A stretch of DNA of 64,000 bases, from positions 1 through 64,000 of the forward strand of contig JAHFED010000006.1 in assembly GCA_023248635.1 (NCBI GenBank), given 5' to 3'. The notes below the pieces were generated by a model. It had not been told where the DNA came from and did no database searches. It was given only the letters and a program-made list of their open reading frames with translations. The position numbers and the translations under genes were made by a program. Of this stretch, positions 52,306 through 61,629 are shown in pieces (positions within the stretch are counted from its first letter, which is position 1; every line of letters begins with the position of its first letter). Source of the stretch: Myxococcales bacterium. Lineage in GTDB: Bacteria; Myxococcota; UBA727; VGSZ01.

Positions 52306-53123
52306 GCGATGCCCAAGCGACGCGCGCCCCAGCGCTGCAAGAGGTTGCCGGCGAGCAACAAGGCAAAGGACGCCGCCAACATCACCAGGGCCAGGGCGGT
52401 CGCGCCGGCGACGTCGTACTGTTCGAGACGCGTGACGATGAGCAGCGGCGTAACCTCCGTCGACAAGGGCATGTTGCCGGCGATGAACACGACGGAACCG
52501 TATTCGCCGATGCCCCGCGCCAGCGCCAAGGTGAAGCCCGTGAGCCAGGCCGGCAAGAGCGCCGGCAGCACCACCCGCGCGAAGATCTGCCGGCGTGAAG
52601 CCCCCAGCAGGGCCGCCGCTTCTTCGACGCCGACGTCGAGCTGCTCCAGCACGGGCTGCAAGGTGCGCACGACGAAGGGCAAGCCGATGAAGGTCAACGC
52701 GACGACGACGCCGATGGGAGTGAAGGCGACATCGAGGCCCGCCCGCGCCAGCGGCGCGCCGAGGGGACCGGTCTTTGCGTACAGCGCACACAGCGCCAGG
52801 CCGGCCACCGCCGTGGGCAAGGCAAAGGGCAGGTCGACCAGGGCATCGACGAGGGCGCGACCCGGAAAGCGGTAGCGCACCAACACCCAAGCGGTCACCA
52901 GACCAAAGAGCGCATTGACGACGGCGGCGACGGCGGCAGCACCAAAGCTCAGCCGGTACGAGGCCAACGCCCGCGGCGACATCGTCAAGTTGATGAAGTC
53001 GTCGAAGGAGATGGCGCTGGCGCTCCTGATCAAGGCGAGCAAGGGCACCACGATCATCGCGCCAGTCACGGCCAGGGTGATGCCCAGCGAGAGAGCAAAG
53101 CCGGGCGCGCGTCGACTGGCCAT
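52302..53123 (-). CDS. cysT: Sulfate/thiosulfate-type ABC importer, permease CysT
   Basis: This 273-residue permease begins MASRRAPGFALSLGITLAVT. It has about six membrane helices and the EAA loop VEEAAALLGASRRQIFARVV, followed by LPALLPAWLTGFTLALARGI. GEYGSVVFIAGNMPLSTEV is the CysT signature region. The ATG shares one base with the TGA of the binding-protein gene. A longer frame exists upstream but would overlap the binding-protein gene, so the later start is chosen. Confidence 0.9.
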   Translation of the reverse strand: MASRRAPGFALSLGITLAVTGAMIVVPLLALIRSASAISFDDFINLTMSPRALASYRLSFGAAAVAAVVNALFGLVTAWVLVRYRFPGRALVDALVDLPFALPTAVAGLALCALYAKTGPLGAPLARAGLDVAFTPIGVVVALTFIGLPFVVRTLQPVLEQLDVGVEEAAALLGASRRQIFARVVLPALLPAWLTGFTLALARGIGEYGSVVFIAGNMPLSTEVTPLLIVTRLEQYDVAGATALALVMLAASFALLLAGNLLQRWGARRLGIA

Positions 53124-54151
53124 CAACGTGAGGCCCTCGCCACATCGAGAAAGATCTGATCGAAGACGCCGCCGTCGTCGAAGAAACGCTGTTGCGCCTC
53201 GCGCCAACTGCCGGCGATCTCGTCCACCGAGCGCTGGGCGACGTCGGGAAAAACACTGCCCGCGAGGATCTCGGGGTTGGTTGGTCGGTAGTGATGACGG
53301 GCGGCGATCGCTTGGGCCTCCGGCGAGTAGAGGAAAGCGACGTAGGCTTCAGCGATGGCGCGGGTGCCGTGCAGGTCGACGTTCTTGTCGATGACGGCGA
53401 CGGGAAGATCGGCGCGGATGCTCGACGAGGGCATCACCAACTCGAGGTCCTTGCCGATGTCGGGGCGCGCCAAGAGCAGGCGCGCATCGCTCTCCCAAGA
53501 GACCAGCACGTCGCCGATGCCGCGCTCGGCGAAGGTCGTGGCCGCCGCCCGGGCGCCGGTGTCGAGCACGGGCACGTTGCGGTAGAGACGGGTGAGGAAG
53601 GCCGCAGCCCGGGCATCGCGTTCGGCGTCGTCGACGGCGGGTCCGCTGCGCCGGGCGTGATCCCAGGCCGCCAGCGTGACCAGGCGCGCGCCACCGGAGG
53701 TCTTGGGATTGGGAGCGATGACGGCGATGCCGGCTCTGGACAGATCCCCCCAGTCGTGGATGGCCTTCGGATTTCCGGCGCGCACCAAAAAGACGATGGT
53801 CGACGAGAAAGGCGCGCTGTGGTCGGGCAGGCGCCCCTGCCAATCGACGGGCAACAGCTGGGCCTGGGTCGCGAGCACGTCGATGTCGAGAGAGAGAGCC
53901 AGCGTGACGACGTCGGCTTCGAGGCCGTCGAGCACCGCCCGCGCCTGTTTCCCGGACCCGCCATGACTCTGTCTCAGGGTGACGGCGGACCCGTGCTCCC
54001 TCTGCCACTTCTGGGAGAAGGCGGCGTTGACGTCGTCGTAGAGCTCGCGCGTCGGATCGAACGACACGTTGAGCAGCGTGGGCGTGCTGGTGCCGCTGCT
54101 GCAGCTGAGCCAGCTCAAACAGCCCGCCAGCGAAAAGAGCACAGCGCGCAT
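53123..54151 (-). CDS. Sulfate-type ABC transporter substrate-binding protein
   Basis: This protein of about 342 residues has a signal peptide with a possible lipobox (FSLAGCLSWLSC). It has the family marks NVSFDPTRELYDDVNAAFSQ, RQSHGGSGKQARAVLDGL, PKTSGGARLVTLAAWDHA and VYRPTNPEI-like RHHYRPTNPEILAG. SHGGSGKQ is the oxyanion-contact region in Sbp/CysP proteins. It captures sulfate or thiosulfate in the periplasm for the permeases encoded next. A GTG at 54157 is an alternative start. Confidence 0.9.
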   Translation of the reverse strand: MRAVLFSLAGCLSWLSCSSGTSTPTLLNVSFDPTRELYDDVNAAFSQKWQREHGSAVTLRQSHGGSGKQARAVLDGLEADVVTLALSLDIDVLATQAQLLPVDWQGRLPDHSAPFSSTIVFLVRAGNPKAIHDWGDLSRAGIAVIAPNPKTSGGARLVTLAAWDHARRSGPAVDDAERDARAAAFLTRLYRNVPVLDTGARAAATTFAERGIGDVLVSWESDARLLLARPDIGKDLELVMPSSSIRADLPVAVIDKNVDLHGTRAIAEAYVAFLYSPEAQAIAARHHYRPTNPEILAGSVFPDVAQRSVDEIAGSWREAQQRFFDDGGVFDQIFLDVARASR

Positions 54152-54163
54152 GAGCACCCCAAC

Positions 54164-54481
54164 TCAGAAAGAAGCGTCGAGTTGCAGGCGTGCGATCTGC
54201 TTGTCGACGCCGTCGTCGCCGAAGAGAGCAGAGGTCTCGAGCTGCAGCTTCAACGCGTGGCCGTTCAGGCAGAGGTTGGTGCCGGCGCCGAGTTGGCGCC
54301 CTCGGGTTTGAGCAAAGGCCACCAGCTCAGGGTCGGTTGCCGGGGAGGCGATCAGATCCTCATCGCCCGCCACGATCTCGACGATCGTCGGGACCGTCAG
54401 CCCGGCCTGGACCGCGGCAGCCGCTGTCTGGGAAGAAAAGGGGAGCACCAAGAGCAAGGAGATCGCCCAAACACTGCGCAT
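54164..54481 (-). CDS. Small secreted protein heading the sulfate-transport operon
   Basis: This 105-residue protein has signal MRSVWAISLLLVLPFSSQTA. The mature part (VPTIVEIVAGDEDLIASPAT, ARLQLDASF at the end) has one Cys and one conserved-looking CLNGHALKLQLETSALFGDD segment. It is not a recognised family. Only 12 bp separate its stop from the binding-protein start, so it is probably the first gene of the cys operon. The final FGDDGVDKQIARLQLDASF might suggest a short beta-barrel-like end, but that is weak. Confidence 0.6.
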   Translation of the reverse strand: MRSVWAISLLLVLPFSSQTAAAAVQAGLTVPTIVEIVAGDEDLIASPATDPELVAFAQTRGRQLGAGTNLCLNGHALKLQLETSALFGDDGVDKQIARLQLDASF

Positions 54482-54487
54482 CCGTCC

Positions 54488-54515
54488 ACTATAACGGACA
54501 ACCGAGCACAGGCAA
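54488..54515 (-). promoter_or_regulatory. Candidate sigma-70 promoter giving a leaderless transcript
   Basis: On the minus strand TTGCCT (54510-54515) and TATAGT (54488-54493) are 16 bp apart. The -10 ends 6 nt before the ATG at 54481, so transcription would begin at or next to the start codon. This would drive the small secreted gene and the sulfate-transport operon. Confidence 0.45.
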
Positions 54516-54544
54516 CGCCGCATGCAGGCGCCGTCTCTCCGGTA

Positions 54545-56227
54545 TCACGGATGAATCGGTGCCGCGCCTACGAAGCGCTGCACCGCGCGGGCGACCTTCA
54601 TCCCATCCAGGGCCGCCGAGACGATGCCCCCAGCGAAACCACCGCCTTCGCCAGCGGGAAAGAGGCCGAGCACATCTGGGTTCAGCAGCGTGGTGTCGTC
54701 GCGGGGAATGCGCACCGGTGCGCTGGTCCGGCTTTCGACGCCGACCAGCACTGCCTCCTCCGAGAGGTAGCCCTTGAGTTGGTGATCGAAGAGCAACAAC
54801 GCTGAGCGCAGGCGCGCGGCCAGAGGCAGGCCCACGGCATCGAGCACCGCTCCCACATCGGTGGGGAACAAGCCCGGCTGGTACGACGTCGTCGGCGTCG
54901 TCGACGATGGGCGCTGCCGAACGAAGTCCGTGGCTCGAGTCGCCGGCGCGCGCAAGGTGCCGCCGCCGGCGACTTTGCACGCGGCCTCGATCTTCTCCTG
55001 CAATCGCAGCAGCCCCAGCGGGCCCGTGAAACCCGCCCGAGCGCCGTCGTCGACGGAGATGGAGCACACCAGCCCCGAGTTTGCGAAGGGGCTGTCGCGC
55101 CGCTTGAGGCTCATGCCGTTGACGACGAGGCCGTGCTGATCGGTGGACGCCGGCACGATGAAGCCACCGGGGCACATGCAGAAAGAGAAGACGCCGCCGT
55201 CGTCGTTGGTGGTGGCCACGCGATAGGGCGACGAGGGCAGCTTCACGTGCTCGGCGAAGGCGCCGTACTGGATGCGGTTGATGAGCGGCTGGGGATGCTC
55301 GATGCGCACCCCGAGGGCAAAGGGCTTGGCCTGCAGCTGCACGCCGGCATCGAGCAAGAAGCCATAGACATCGCGCGCCGAGTGGCCGGTGGCCAAGACG
55401 ACGGCGTCGCCTTCGATCTCGCCACCGCTGCGCAGCTTCACGCCGCGCACCTGAGGCCCCCGCGCCGTCGTCGTCGTCGTCAGCAGGCCGGTCACGCGCT
55501 CGCCAAAGACGAAGCGCACCCCGCAGGCCTCGAGCCGTTGGCGCAAGGCTGTGATCACCTTGGGCAAGAGGTTGCTGCCGATGTGGGGCCGCGCGTCGGT
55601 GAGGATGTCGAGAGGAGCGTCGTGTCGCGCGAGCGTCTCGAGCACGTCGCGCACGTCGCCGCGTTTGGTTGCCCGGGTGTAGAGCTTGCCGTCGGAGTAG
55701 GTGCCCGCGCCGCCTTCGCCGAAGCAGTAGTTGCTGTCGTCGTCGACGGCGCCGAGGTGTGGCCGGTTGAGGCTGCGCAGATCGAGACGGCGCGGGTCGA
55801 CGGTCTTGCCGCGATCGACCACGACCGAAGCGATGCCAAGGCGGGCGAGCTCGTAGGCGCAGAACAAGCCACAGGGACCCTCGCCGACGACGACGACGCG
55901 GGCGGGCAGCTTCACCTCGCGGGGCAGCGGCAGCCCGAGCTCCTCCTTGCGCGGTGGTGGCGTGGTGGCGACGACGACGTTGAAGCGCACCTTCCCTTTG
56001 CGGGCATCGATGACCCGGCGGGCGATGCGGGCTTGGGGGACGGCGTCTTTGGGCACGCGCAAGAGCTGGGCGATGCGGGCCCTGAGGGCGTCGTCGTCGT
56101 CGGCGTCGTCGAGCCCGAGGGTGAGCTCGAGGGTTTCGGGAATGCCGGCGAAGGGCCGTGCGCCCGGCAACAAAGTTCGACGCGCCACGCAGCCGAAGTA
56201 GTGCAGCCAGGCAGCGGTGGCGAGCAC
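54545..56227 (-). CDS. FAD-dependent dehydrogenase (COG2509-like)
   Basis: The protein has about 560 residues from a GTG at 56227; a later start near the first conserved segment is possible. An N-terminal module (about 25-95, ETLELTLGLDDADDDDALRA, RIARRVIDARKGKVRFNVVV) precedes the FAD-binding Rossmann fold (VVVVGEGPCGLFCAYELARL). Next come NYCFGEGGAGTYSDGKLYTR and VVLATGHSARDVYGFLLDAG. The C-terminal LFPAGEGGGFAGGIVSAALD binds the flavin tail. This combination matches the uncharacterised FAD-dependent dehydrogenases of COG2509. The substrate is unknown. Several Cys residues (VFSFCMCPGGFIVP) are conserved-looking. It is divergent from the secreted gene at 56432. Confidence 0.85.
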   Translation of the reverse strand: MLATAAWLHYFGCVARRTLLPGARPFAGIPETLELTLGLDDADDDDALRARIAQLLRVPKDAVPQARIARRVIDARKGKVRFNVVVATTPPPRKEELGLPLPREVKLPARVVVVGEGPCGLFCAYELARLGIASVVVDRGKTVDPRRLDLRSLNRPHLGAVDDDSNYCFGEGGAGTYSDGKLYTRATKRGDVRDVLETLARHDAPLDILTDARPHIGSNLLPKVITALRQRLEACGVRFVFGERVTGLLTTTTTARGPQVRGVKLRSGGEIEGDAVVLATGHSARDVYGFLLDAGVQLQAKPFALGVRIEHPQPLINRIQYGAFAEHVKLPSSPYRVATTNDDGGVFSFCMCPGGFIVPASTDQHGLVVNGMSLKRRDSPFANSGLVCSISVDDGARAGFTGPLGLLRLQEKIEAACKVAGGGTLRAPATRATDFVRQRPSSTTPTTSYQPGLFPTDVGAVLDAVGLPLAARLRSALLLFDHQLKGYLSEEAVLVGVESRTSAPVRIPRDDTTLLNPDVLGLFPAGEGGGFAGGIVSAALDGMKVARAVQRFVGAAPIHP

Positions 56228-56431
56228 CTTGGGCTCGGCCGGCGAGGTGGGGCGCGTCTCCCCACCAAGACGTGTCTTGGGCCGGGAACCTCGACCCGTG
56301 GCGGCACAGGCCGTCGACGTCGCTGCCGCTGCGGGTCGTGGCTTGGGCTTTGCTGCGCTGAGCGCTGGGGGCCGTTCCAGACGCCGGTGCGTCTGCGGTC
56401 CCGACCCTTCGAGACGCTGCCGGAGGCTGCT

Positions 56432-57115
56432 GTGCTCGCGCTCGTTTTGGTTCTGGCAGCGTCGCCTCCCGGCTTGGCGAACGCGATCCCGTCGACGACG
56501 GCGGTGGGGGTCCCGGCTGGCACCTATCGTCTCGAAGTGCAGGTCGTGGCGCTCACCGATGTGCCCCTGCTGGGGCCGCAGCGCTCCACCACCACCACCC
56601 TGAGCCATGCTGTCGTCGACGACGACGGGCTGGTGGTCGCCACCGCTTGCGCCATGAGCACCGAGGGGCCGGGCTTCTCGACGCGGATGCCGGCGTCGTC
56701 GATTCATGCGATGGCACCAGCGCGCTTCACCTTCGTGCCCGCGGGTGGTCATTGGCAGGGGGACATGGGCGTCGGTCAGCTCGGCTACCGCGGCCAGGGC
56801 GCGCTCCCCGAAGACGCCAACGATCCGCGCGTCCGCGACGACGACGGCGACGGCGAACCGGGTCTGCGGGTCGAGCTGCAATCGCCCCTCGGCTTGCAAG
56901 TCATCCAGGTCGTCGCCTCCGGACACACGGTATTGGTCGGCACCCTCGACGACGACGGCGCCACCGGCGGCCTGCAGATTCGCACGGAAGAGCGCGTGCT
57001 CTCGGGGTTGCCCTTTGCTCCGCGGCAGCCCAGCCACGTCGACGCCCAGCTCAGCCGCTTTCTCTTGCGTCGGGTTGACGCCACCAGTTGTGCGGAGCTG
57101 GGCGAGAAGCACTGA
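56432..57115 (+). CDS. Secreted protein of unknown function
   Basis: This 227-residue protein starts at a GTG with a strong GGAGG six bases upstream (VLALVLVLAASPPGLANA, a signal peptide). The mature part is beta-rich: GVPAGTYRLEVQVVALTDVP, STTTTLSHAVVDDDGLVVAT, GHWQGDMGVGQLGYRGQGAL. It includes a short Asp-rich loop (DDDGDGEPG) that may bind calcium. There is no lipobox and no anchor. An in-frame GTG at 56387 would add 15 residues but lacks a ribosome site. No family was recognised. Confidence 0.7.
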   Translation: MLALVLVLAASPPGLANAIPSTTAVGVPAGTYRLEVQVVALTDVPLLGPQRSTTTTLSHAVVDDDGLVVATACAMSTEGPGFSTRMPASSIHAMAPARFTFVPAGGHWQGDMGVGQLGYRGQGALPEDANDPRVRDDDGDGEPGLRVELQSPLGLQVIQVVASGHTVLVGTLDDDGATGGLQIRTEERVLSGLPFAPRQPSHVDAQLSRFLLRRVDATSCAELGEKH

Positions 57116-57170
57116 GGCCGATCTGAGCATGGGTCGCTGCGGGGTCGCACCGAGAAGCGATCCCGGTGGA

Positions 57171-57782
57171 TCACCCGCTCAGCAATGAGGAGGACCCACA
57201 GCGCAACGGACGCGCGGCATCCGCCGAGCACTCGTCGACGACGTGGCAGATGCTGGCAGGCGAGACGCCGACGATGCGCCAGTCGTAGACCGGCAGATCG
57301 ACCACCAGCAGATCGGCATGCCCGGCATCGACACGGCGCAATCGGACGTCGACGGAGACTGCTTTTCCCCGACAGGACCCGCGCAGCTCGAGCAAGCCCG
57401 CGGTGCGAGCGGTCTGCAGCGAACCCACCGCGCGCTCGTCAGGGAACGCCCGCCAAGGACCGATCTGCAGCGAGTACCCGTGAGCGATGCCGTCGCTGAC
57501 CGAGGGGAAGAGGTCGGCGCGCCCGTCCCCTCCCACCACAGCAGCGGCGTCGTCAATCCATCCAACCGCTTCGACGTCGTCGTCAGCGACCAGGGCCTCG
57601 GGTGTGAGGTAGCGCGCGGCGCTTTGAGCATCGTGGTCCTGCAGGGCGACGCCGAGGCGCAACAAGCTGAATTCAGCGCTGTTGCGCAGGACGTAGGCGC
57701 CAGCGACGACGGCCTCCAAGCAGACGAGAGAGAGAATGACTCCGCACCACGGTGAACGTGGTGGTGAGCGGCGCAAGCTCAT
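57171..57782 (-). CDS. Membrane-anchored protein, DUF2939-like in layout
   Basis: This 203-residue protein has one N-terminal membrane helix (WCGVILSLVCLEAVVAGAYV). An outer domain follows whose start (SAEFSLLRLGVALQDHDAQS, then AARYLTPEALV) resembles DUF2939-type proteins. The rest is mixed alpha/beta with a Cys pair near the end (SICHVVDECSADAARPLRCG). The family link is by pattern only. It is convergent with the secreted gene at 56432 (55-bp gap). Confidence 0.6.
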   Translation of the reverse strand: MSLRRSPPRSPWCGVILSLVCLEAVVAGAYVLRNSAEFSLLRLGVALQDHDAQSAARYLTPEALVADDDVEAVGWIDDAAAVVGGDGRADLFPSVSDGIAHGYSLQIGPWRAFPDERAVGSLQTARTAGLLELRGSCRGKAVSVDVRLRRVDAGHADLLVVDLPVYDWRIVGVSPASICHVVDECSADAARPLRCGSSSLLSG

Positions 57783-57947
57783 GGTGTTTCCTTGTGATCG
57801 GCGGGGCTCACCGGGTCGAGAAAAACGAAGAGGGCGTCGACGACGTCAACGGGGACCAGCGCCGGCAGGCCGAACCTTGGCCAGAGCATCGGCATTCCCG
57901 ACCAGGAGCAGGCTGCAAGCCGCCCGTGATCGCAGCCAGTGCAAACT

Positions 57948-58163
57948 CTCATCCCGCATCCCCTTGATGTTCGACCGCGTTCCGAGCTGGGAAAGACGCG
58001 GGATGATGAGCGTGCAGCGCGCCCGCGGAACGCGGAGTTGGTGGGGGGCCCCGCGTCCGGCTCCGCCGGCGCGGGGGGAGGTCTGCATCAGACCTCCCAG
58101 AAGAGCATCCCCGACGGAGCTGAACGAGACCGCTCCGCGGTCGAAGTTCAGCGAGATCGGGGA

Positions 58164-58166
<3 letters not shown>
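57948..58166 (+). repeat. Dispersed structured repeat, copy D
   Basis: This 219-bp copy has the same orientation as B and E. It starts CTCATCCCGCATCCCCTTGA and ends GCGAGATCGGGGATCA, the last three bases being the stop codon of the leftward NtrC-family gene. All major inverted repeats are intact. The 57783-57947 stretch before it holds no recognisable gene. Confidence 0.9.
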
Positions 58167-59645
<1,479 letters not shown>

Positions 59646-59661
59646 CGAGCTGCCTCTGTGC

Positions 59662-59683
59662 GGAACCCGTCAGCGTGGGTTCC
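59662..59683. promoter_or_regulatory. Inverted repeat upstream of the NtrC-family gene
   Basis: GGAACCC (59662-59668) and GGGTTCC (59677-59683) are perfect arms around an 8-nt spacer, ending 17 nt before the regulator's start codon. It is suitable as an autoregulatory operator or an enhancer site for the divergent sigma-54 promoter about 330 bp away. The remaining ~400 bp of this gap contains no gene I can support. Confidence 0.4.
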
Positions 59684-60009
59684 CTCTTCTGGGTGGTTGC
59701 GCCCGCGCCGCGCCGCGGATGGAACGAGGATCCCGACATCGGTGGACGTCGCGGCAGTCGTTGGAGGGCCGTGCTGCTGCGCCATCGAGGTGCGCCCGGC
59801 ACTGCAACCGCGGTGCCTCAAAAAGAGCGCGTTGTGCCGTGGACGTCCGTGGGCGCACGTGGGGCAGATTTGTGCGCGACGGCAAGACTGACACAGGTCC
59901 GGGAGAGAGGGACGCCGTCGGCAACGGGTCCAGCCGCCGTCCTGCCTTCACTGCCCAGGGCCGCCAGCGTCGACGTCGTCGTCCGCCATCTCCTCCGGTG
60001 CAGGTGCTC

Positions 60010-60024
60010 TGGCACCCCCACTGC
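60010..60024 (+). promoter_or_regulatory. Sigma-54 (-24/-12) promoter candidate
   Basis: TGGCACCCCCACTGC matches the consensus TGGCAC-N5-TTGC with one change (C for the first T), correct GG-GC spacing, and A following. Transcription would start near 60036, giving a leader of about 58 nt before the ATG at 60094. A divergent NtrC-type activator gene is 365 bp away. Confidence 0.65.
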
Positions 60025-60059
60025 ACGCTGGGCCTGGGTGCCTGCTTGAAGTTTGGATG

Positions 60060-60083
60060 TTCAAGACGCTGGCGCGTCTTGAA
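60060..60083 (+). promoter_or_regulatory. Perfect 10-bp hairpin directly before the ribosome site
   Basis: TTCAAGACGC (60060-60069) and GCGTCTTGAA (60074-60083) pair perfectly around a 4-nt loop. The next bases are GGGAG (60084-60088), the ribosome site for the gene at 60094. In the leader RNA this stem abuts, but does not bury, the ribosome site. It could control translation, stabilise the mRNA or be a DNA operator. Confidence 0.6.
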
Positions 60084-60093
60084 GGGAGCGCAG

Positions 60094-60447
60094 ATGGTCG
60101 CCGCCACCCATGCCGAAGTCTTCGCGTTGCCCGACGCCATCGAACGTCTGGCCTTCGCCGCCGAACGCGCGGCTGCTGCGCGCATCGATCTGGCGGTCGC
60201 CACCGCCGCCGCCACAGCCAAGACGCTCGCCACCTCGGCAGTCGTCGTCAGCTTTGCCCTTCTCATCGGAGGTTTGGCCTGGCTGTGTCTGATGGCCGGT
60301 GCGCTCGTGGTCCTGGCGGAACGCACCAGCACCGGCGGAGCCTTGCTGCTCATCGGAGGCGTGCAAGCCGTGGTGGCGACGACGATGGTCCTCGCCACGC
60401 GGGGCACCTTGGCCGCGCCTCTTCCGGTGGTGGGGGCCCGTCGATGA
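60094..60447 (+). CDS. YqjE-like (phage-holin-superfamily) membrane protein
   Basis: This 117-residue protein has a helical cytoplasmic N-terminus (AIERLAFAAERAAAARIDLA) and two close membrane helices at about 45-70 and 80-105 (FALLIGGLAWLCLMAGALVV, ALLLIGGVQAVVATTMVLAT). The layout fits the YqjE / putative actinobacteriophage holin III superfamily, small inner-membrane proteins of unclear role. A good GGGAG ribosome site follows the leader hairpin. It is the first of three small membrane genes and lies under the sigma-54 promoter candidate. Confidence 0.65.
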   Translation: MVAATHAEVFALPDAIERLAFAAERAAAARIDLAVATAAATAKTLATSAVVVSFALLIGGLAWLCLMAGALVVLAERTSTGGALLLIGGVQAVVATTMVLATRGTLAAPLPVVGARR

Positions 60448-60541
60448 CGTCGTCGCGGGAGCGGGCTGCGGCCTTGAGCGCACCCGCAGGTCACCGGTCT
60501 CGTTCGAACATCGGTCCACTCACTTGGTTCGCGGAGTCCTC

Positions 60542-60787
60542 ATGCAACCCAGCGCCGGTGTTTCCTCGTCGACCGCCGATCCCGCCCTCGCGCTGCCAAC
60601 TCAGCCCCCAGCTGCTGGCGACCTGCCCCCCAGCGCGGCAGAACAGGCTGAGGATCCCTTGAGGGCTGCCGGCCTGCGCGCCGTCGACGATCGTGTGCGC
60701 AGTTTTGTCGCCGAGCGCCCTGCGGTGGCCCTGCTCGGAGCCGTCGCCGTGGGCTTCGTCGTCGGCCGCCTGCTGTCTCGCGTGTGA
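60542..60787 (+). CDS. YqjD/DUF883-like small membrane protein
   Basis: This 81-residue protein has a flexible Pro/Ala-rich N-terminus, a helix (AAGLRAVDDRVRSFVAERPA) and one C-terminal membrane helix with glycines ending LLGAVAVGFVVGRLLSRV. The RSFVAERP...GFVVGRLLSR ending resembles the C-terminal helix of YqjD/ElaB/DUF883 proteins, which bind ribosomes to the inner membrane in E. coli stationary phase. GGAG precedes the ATG. A 94-bp gap separates it from the previous gene. Confidence 0.6.
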   Translation: MQPSAGVSSSTADPALALPTQPPAAGDLPPSAAEQAEDPLRAAGLRAVDDRVRSFVAERPAVALLGAVAVGFVVGRLLSRV

Positions 60788-60816
60788 TCCGCCCTCCACC
60801 AAGCCTGGGAGCCTCG

Positions 60817-61227
60817 ATGTCCGAAACCCCCGCCCCCATCGTCGGCGCCGCACCTGTCGACGCTGCCGCCGACCCCAGCGACGAGTCGCTCCAAGCGTCC
60901 GCCCTCGCCGTCAAAGACGCCGTTGTAGTGCTGGGGTCGCAGCTGAACAACGCCGTTGCACTGGCGGAACGAAAGCTGCGCAAGGTCGCCGTCGAGCATC
61001 CCTATCTTCTGATGGGCGGCGGCATCGGCAGCGGCTTCGTCGTCGGCGGCGGACTGAGCGCCCCACTCACCCGGGCCCTGGTTCGCGGCGGGCTGCGCAC
61101 GGCGGGGCTCTTGTTGCTCGATGTCGCTCGCAAAGCGCTGATGCCCCCCGTCGAAGGTGCAGGCCCCCCGTCGACGTCGGCCGAACCTATGTCGGCGCAT
61201 CCCCCGCCCGCTGAGCCTGCGCTCTGA
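60817..61227 (+). CDS. Small membrane protein, third gene of the cluster
   Basis: This 136-residue protein has a helical amphipathic segment (AVKDAVVVLGSQLNNAVALA, ERKLRKVAVEHP) and Gly-rich membrane stretches (YLLMGGGIGSGFVVGGGLSA, then RTAGLLLLDVARKAL). A Pro/Ala-rich tail ends it. The VEHPYLLMGGGIGSGFVVGG region echoes the VAERPAVALLGAVAVGFVVG helix of the preceding gene, so the two are probably distant paralogues. The ATG at 60817 has GGGAG upstream; a GTG at 60784 overlaps the previous stop. Confidence 0.6.
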   Translation: MSETPAPIVGAAPVDAAADPSDESLQASALAVKDAVVVLGSQLNNAVALAERKLRKVAVEHPYLLMGGGIGSGFVVGGGLSAPLTRALVRGGLRTAGLLLLDVARKALMPPVEGAGPPSTSAEPMSAHPPPAEPAL

Positions 61228-61331
61228 TGGCACGCGAGGGGCACTCCAGGGGCATGCGAGGGGAGGCTGTGCATGCCTTCGGTAAAGGCTGACCCCGATC
61301 TGTCGATGAGAAAGAGCGGGCGGGTGATCCT

Positions 61332-61356
61332 CCCCTCTCCCGTTTCGGGAGAGGGG
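61332..61356. terminator. Perfect 11-bp GC-rich hairpin after the membrane cluster
   Basis: CCCCTCTCCCG (61332-61342) and CGGGAGAGGGG (61346-61356) pair perfectly around TTT. It lies about 105 bp past the third gene, with no T-run after it. The sequence, with the following GCTGGGGTGAGGGG, resembles an extragenic palindrome common in many proteobacterial genomes. It may act as a terminator or mRNA stabiliser. Confidence 0.55.
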
Positions 61357-61414
61357 CTGGGGTGAGGGGACCCTTCGAGGAGCACCAGCAAGATCAAGGA
61401 TTTCTGGTGAAAGC

Positions 61415-61629
61415 CTCGTCCCGCGTTCGCTCGATGTTCGACCGCGTTCCGAGACGGGAAAGACGCGGGATGATGCGCGTGAAGCGCGCCCGCGGAACGC
61501 GGAGTTGGTGGGGGGCCCCGCGTCCGGCTCCGCCGGCGCCGAGGTCTGCACCAGACCTCCCAGAAGAGCATCCCCGACGGCGATGAACGAGACCGCTCCG
61601 CGGTCGAAGTTCAGCGAGATCGGGGATCA
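61415..61629 (+). repeat. Dispersed structured repeat, copy E
   Basis: This 215-bp copy is a few bases shorter than B and D because the Gly-box GCGCGGGGGGAGG is cut to GCGCCGAGG, which removes part of one stem. It ends GCGAGATCGGGGATCA, whose last three bases are the stop codon of the leftward acyl-CoA dehydrogenase gene. Confidence 0.88.
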
